From assembly GCF_009870125.1 (NCBI RefSeq), contig NC_046683.1:49057869-49121868 (forward strand): 64,000 nt of DNA, written 5' to 3'. The first letter of the stretch is position 1. Every line of letters begins with the position of its first letter. Source of the DNA: Drosophila pseudoobscura. Taxonomy: Eukaryota > Arthropoda > Insecta > Diptera > Drosophilidae. Below are positions 60,877 to 64,000 of the stretch, in pieces. The position numbers and the translations under genes are program-made. The notes under the pieces are model-generated. The model worked only from the letters and a program-made list of their open reading frames with translations. It made no database searches and had not been told where the DNA came from.

Positions 60877-61128
60877 CTTCGATAAGTGAAAGCCATTAAT
60901 TGAGAAATGGCGTAAATGGTGTTCGTACTGCCAGTTCCCATTCAAATACCGCCTGAAACTGTATGCCCATGTTAGTGCCTTCTTCGGTCTGAGCGGGAAA
61001 CCAACCACAAACTGGAAGAAAAACAATCGAATATCCCAAAAAATAGTGTGCAAAAGTATGTTGAAGACCGCGAGAGATTGACTCGAGTGAATCGGCGAGA
61101 ACGGAAGCGGCAACCAAAAAAGCCCCAG
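60877..61128 (+). other. Putative noncoding second exon of the same gene
   Basis: A 252 nt segment is bounded by a strong acceptor (long T-rich tract ending TTTGCAG at 60876) and a strong donor (CCCCAG|GTGAGT at 61128/61129). All frames are short, so it would be 5' UTR. The downstream partner would lie past 64000. Confidence 0.4.
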
Positions 61129-64000
61129 GTGAGTCGACCAAAGAAGGGAATTTTCCAAGCCTTTATGGGGTGTCTCTCTCTCTCCAGCTTAAGCCTTATC
61201 CTTTAGCCTTTATCCTTTATATCCTTTATACACAAATGAACCCTTTTTGCGTTTGCCCACGCACTGCACTGCATCGAGAGAAAGTGGAAGTGGAAGTGAA
61301 AGTTGAAGCGCACACTTCCCGTCGGCCATCTATCCGTTGGGCGGCAAAATATTTTGCAAACAACAACAACAACAAAAACAACAGCCGTCTATTAATGAAA
61401 ATATGTAAGCGCAAAAAAAATCAGTATGGAAAAACGCAAAACGAAATTGACCCGCAAACGGGGGGAAAAAAGCCAAAGGGAAGTTCAGTAAATAATTGAA
61501 GAAAGGAAGGAAGGAAGAGTCATGAATGGGGGAAAAAGCCAGGCCAGGGCAGGCCAGGCCAGAACCGAACAGAACAGCCATCAAAAAAGTTGAACGAAAA
61601 GAAATGGAATGAAAAGGAAGAGCAGGGAAAGGCAGGGAAAGGCAAGGAGCAAAGCATTTGCTTGGGCGCCGGAGTGCGTTTACTTAAGCAATCAACTCGA
61701 CCTCAAATACACACACACACACACACCACATAGTAAAATATATATGTAGTATATCTTTCCCGTTATATTATAACAACTAAAAAAGAAAGAGGCCGCCGCC
61801 GCCGCCGCACAAAGTTTGTGTGCGGAAAGCAAAAAAAAAAAAAAGGAGCAGAAAACAAAACCCTTTTTTTTTGTGTTTTTGGTTGCAGTGCATTTTGCTC
61901 TCTCTTTCGAACAGTATTTGGCCTCTCTCTTTCTCTGTTTGCCTGTGTGTCTGCGTGCGTGCTTGTGTGTGTGTGTGTGCGCTTTAGGAATCAGAAACAG
62001 AATCGGAGAATCCCAGCGAAGAACACATTTCACACGCGTGCATAACAAAAGACGTGCAAATTTTCACGTCAACACAACAGATCCTTCAATCGCACACACA
62101 TAAACCACTGGCAAATACACGCAGGCAGAGAGAGAGAGACAGAGACAGAAAGAGAGGGGATATGTCAACATGTGTAGCATACTTTTTGGGGCCCCTTCTT
62201 ACATCCAGCATTATTTGCACCTTTTCGACTCAACTGCTGCTCCTGCTCCTGGCCCAGCTCCTGCCCCAGCTCCTGCCCCAGCTCCTGCCCCAGCTCCTGC
62301 CCCAGCTCCTGTTGTTATCCTTTTGTCTTGCCTTGTCCCTTTCGGCCGTTGTCCTCGCCAATTTTTGGGTTTTTTTTGTCGGTGGAGGCCCTTAAAAAGG
62401 GTATGATGACTTATAGCTCCGCTCTCCGATGCCCTGCAGAAGCAACGATCGATCTGTGGGGCTCCCTGCTTTTCCGCGACCCCCTTCCTCGTTTTGTGTG
62501 GAGTTCAAGGGCATAATACGACGCCAGGGAGTCCTTCCAAGCACTCAAGTGCTCAGCAAAAGAATCGTCCCGAATTCTCTGTAGAAGCCATAGAAACAAT
62601 CGTGTCCTATCGTCTTCTATCATCCCATTCAAATGGCCTTTGGCCCAACGCTAGCCTCGAAGGATGTTGATTCCTATCTGATGTACGTTTGATGTACACG
62701 CAAGCGATGGCAAGGGGTAGCAGAAGCTTCGTTCCCGCCCGAAAGTAGCCTGTTATTTGGGGCGGGGAGGGGCGCTCTTATTTCTCCTTATTTCTGCCCT
62801 TATTCGTTCTTATTTTGTTCCCTTTTATTCCTCCTTGTTTTCTTGTCTTTTATTTTGTTTCTTTTTGTCTGTTGTCGCAAGGCCTGCGATTTGTATCTGC
62901 CAGATACGAGTATGCGGAGTAGGCTCCTCCCTTCCGCTGCACTCCTTCCTCTCAAACTCCCCTACCCTCTCCTGCTCCTCTTCTTATCTGACCCACCCCC
63001 CCCCCTTCCCATTTTGCGGTTCGTTTTATGATGTGCGCATAAAATATTTGTCATATATTCTTGACGAAAAATCTGCTGGTTATATGCCCCGCATATTGGA
63101 TTTGTTTGTTTGCATTTGTATCTGTATCTGTATCTGTGTATCTCTATCTGTATCTGTATCTGTATCTGTAGCTATGTGTCTTTTGTACCTTTGTGTCCTA
63201 TGTGTGTGTGTGTGTGTGTGTGTGTCCCTGTGTCTGTGTGTGGCCTCCATTAATGTTTGCCCTGCAATCCTTTTTTTTTTCTTCGTTTCTTTGCTGGGCA
63301 CAGTTTTCGGTGGAGCCACGCCCCACAGCGTGGCATAATCTATGGATCTCGACCCTGCAGACCCTCCATCGCGTCGTCTTTACGGCCATCTATCCATCGT
63401 CTCGATGTCGCCTTTAACGAACTGTGTCATTTACACTTTTTGACAATCGACAGAGTCGCAGTGGCAGGCGGCAGGCAGCAGGCGGCTGGCGGCAGGCGGC
63501 AGTGGCACCCGAAATCCCTTTTTTTCCGTGTCAAAAAGTAAAAATATTTGCCTTCGAATTCGCTTGAATGCATTGCCACGAGCTCCCTGCAGGGACCCCT
63601 CTCTCTCACTCCACTCTCCCCTCTCTCTCTTGCCCTCTTCCACGTCTCCTCTTTGGTCCTTTGTTGACTTTTTGGTTTGGGGACCGACGATGCTTTGACG
63701 TCGATTACGCAAAGCCAATAATGAAATGACTTTGGGGTTTTGATTGGCAAAACATTGCGGGCTATAAATGTGCACACACACACGCCCCCCCCCCCCCCCC
63801 CCCCCCCCCCTCCCCCCACTCTGCATGTGTGTGCGCTAAAATTCACGCTCTATTAATGGCGCTTTGTGTGTGGCATCGACATCGAGCCATTGGAGCCATT
63901 GAGTGGCAGCATTGGCTGCCTCGCGGTCTCCATTCCATTGTGTGATTTGTGTAGCGTCAACATTTGCTGCGGCCTCGGCCGTTGCCGTTGTCGACGCCGA
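61129..64000. other. Right-hand noncoding region, probably intron
   Basis: No coding exon was found up to the window edge. It contains a CAGCTCCTGCCC 12-mer array at about 62255-62310, TGTATC hexamers at 63117-63172, TG runs near 61968 and 63201-63222, and a 26-base C run at 63785-63810. Confidence 0.4.
63785..63810 (+). repeat. 26-base poly(C) tract
   Basis: An uninterrupted run of C directly follows a CA microsatellite, and a further short C run follows after one T. Length at such tracts is prone to sequencing error. Confidence 0.7.

Overview
This is a stretch of insect, almost certainly Drosophila, euchromatin. It has short GT-AG introns (several of 52-71 nt), heavy CAG/CAA polyglutamine coding runs, many CA/TG and CT/GA microsatellites, Drosophila core-promoter motifs, and orthologues of genes I associate with cytological region 61F of D. 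melanogaster 3L (nerfin-1, Usp10, an SLC16 transporter, a C1GalT-like gene, an insect-allergen/G12 protein). The long repeats and a lineage-specific pseudogene array suggest it is not D. melanogaster itself. An obscura-group or other species is possible, but the sequence alone does not settle this.

Layout: 1-1711 (minus) holds the 5' two exons of an unrecognised protein gene that runs off the left edge. 5580-8201 (plus) is a five-exon TMEM200-family two-pass membrane protein. 9.9-36.7 kb (plus) is Usp10, the deubiquitinase: two 5' leader exons, an N-terminal low-complexity half on three exons, a 15.8 kb intron, a huge polyQ/QP exon, and then the USP catalytic domain on six exons. Inside the large intron, on the opposite strand, sits an intronless SLC16 monocarboxylate transporter (16548-19001) with its 3' UTR. 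A 356 bp hAT-type MITE with a perfect 8 bp target duplication lies in or just past the long Usp10 3' UTR.

37.1-40.3 kb (plus) holds one intact C1GalT-like glycosyltransferase followed by decayed copies: a degenerate paralogue at about 39.2-39.9 kb and another fragment at about 40.25 kb. 45005-45730 (plus) encodes a small secreted G12/insect-allergen family protein with a clear TATA box. 52681-54303 (plus) is the intronless nerfin-1 zinc-finger gene, followed by a 2.2 kb 3' UTR packed with miR-279/286/996 seed matches. From about 59.3 kb to 61.1 kb there are two apparent noncoding 5' exons of a plus-strand gene whose coding part would lie beyond the right edge. The remaining sequence is noncoding intergenic or intronic DNA rich in simple repeats.

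The genes do not form an operon or a pathway; they are independent eukaryotic loci. The most notable observations are the dense miRNA-site cluster on nerfin-1, the decaying C1GalT tandem array, the hAT MITE, and a GTATAACAGT-type motif recurring around the nested transporter. I found no clearly novel biological system.
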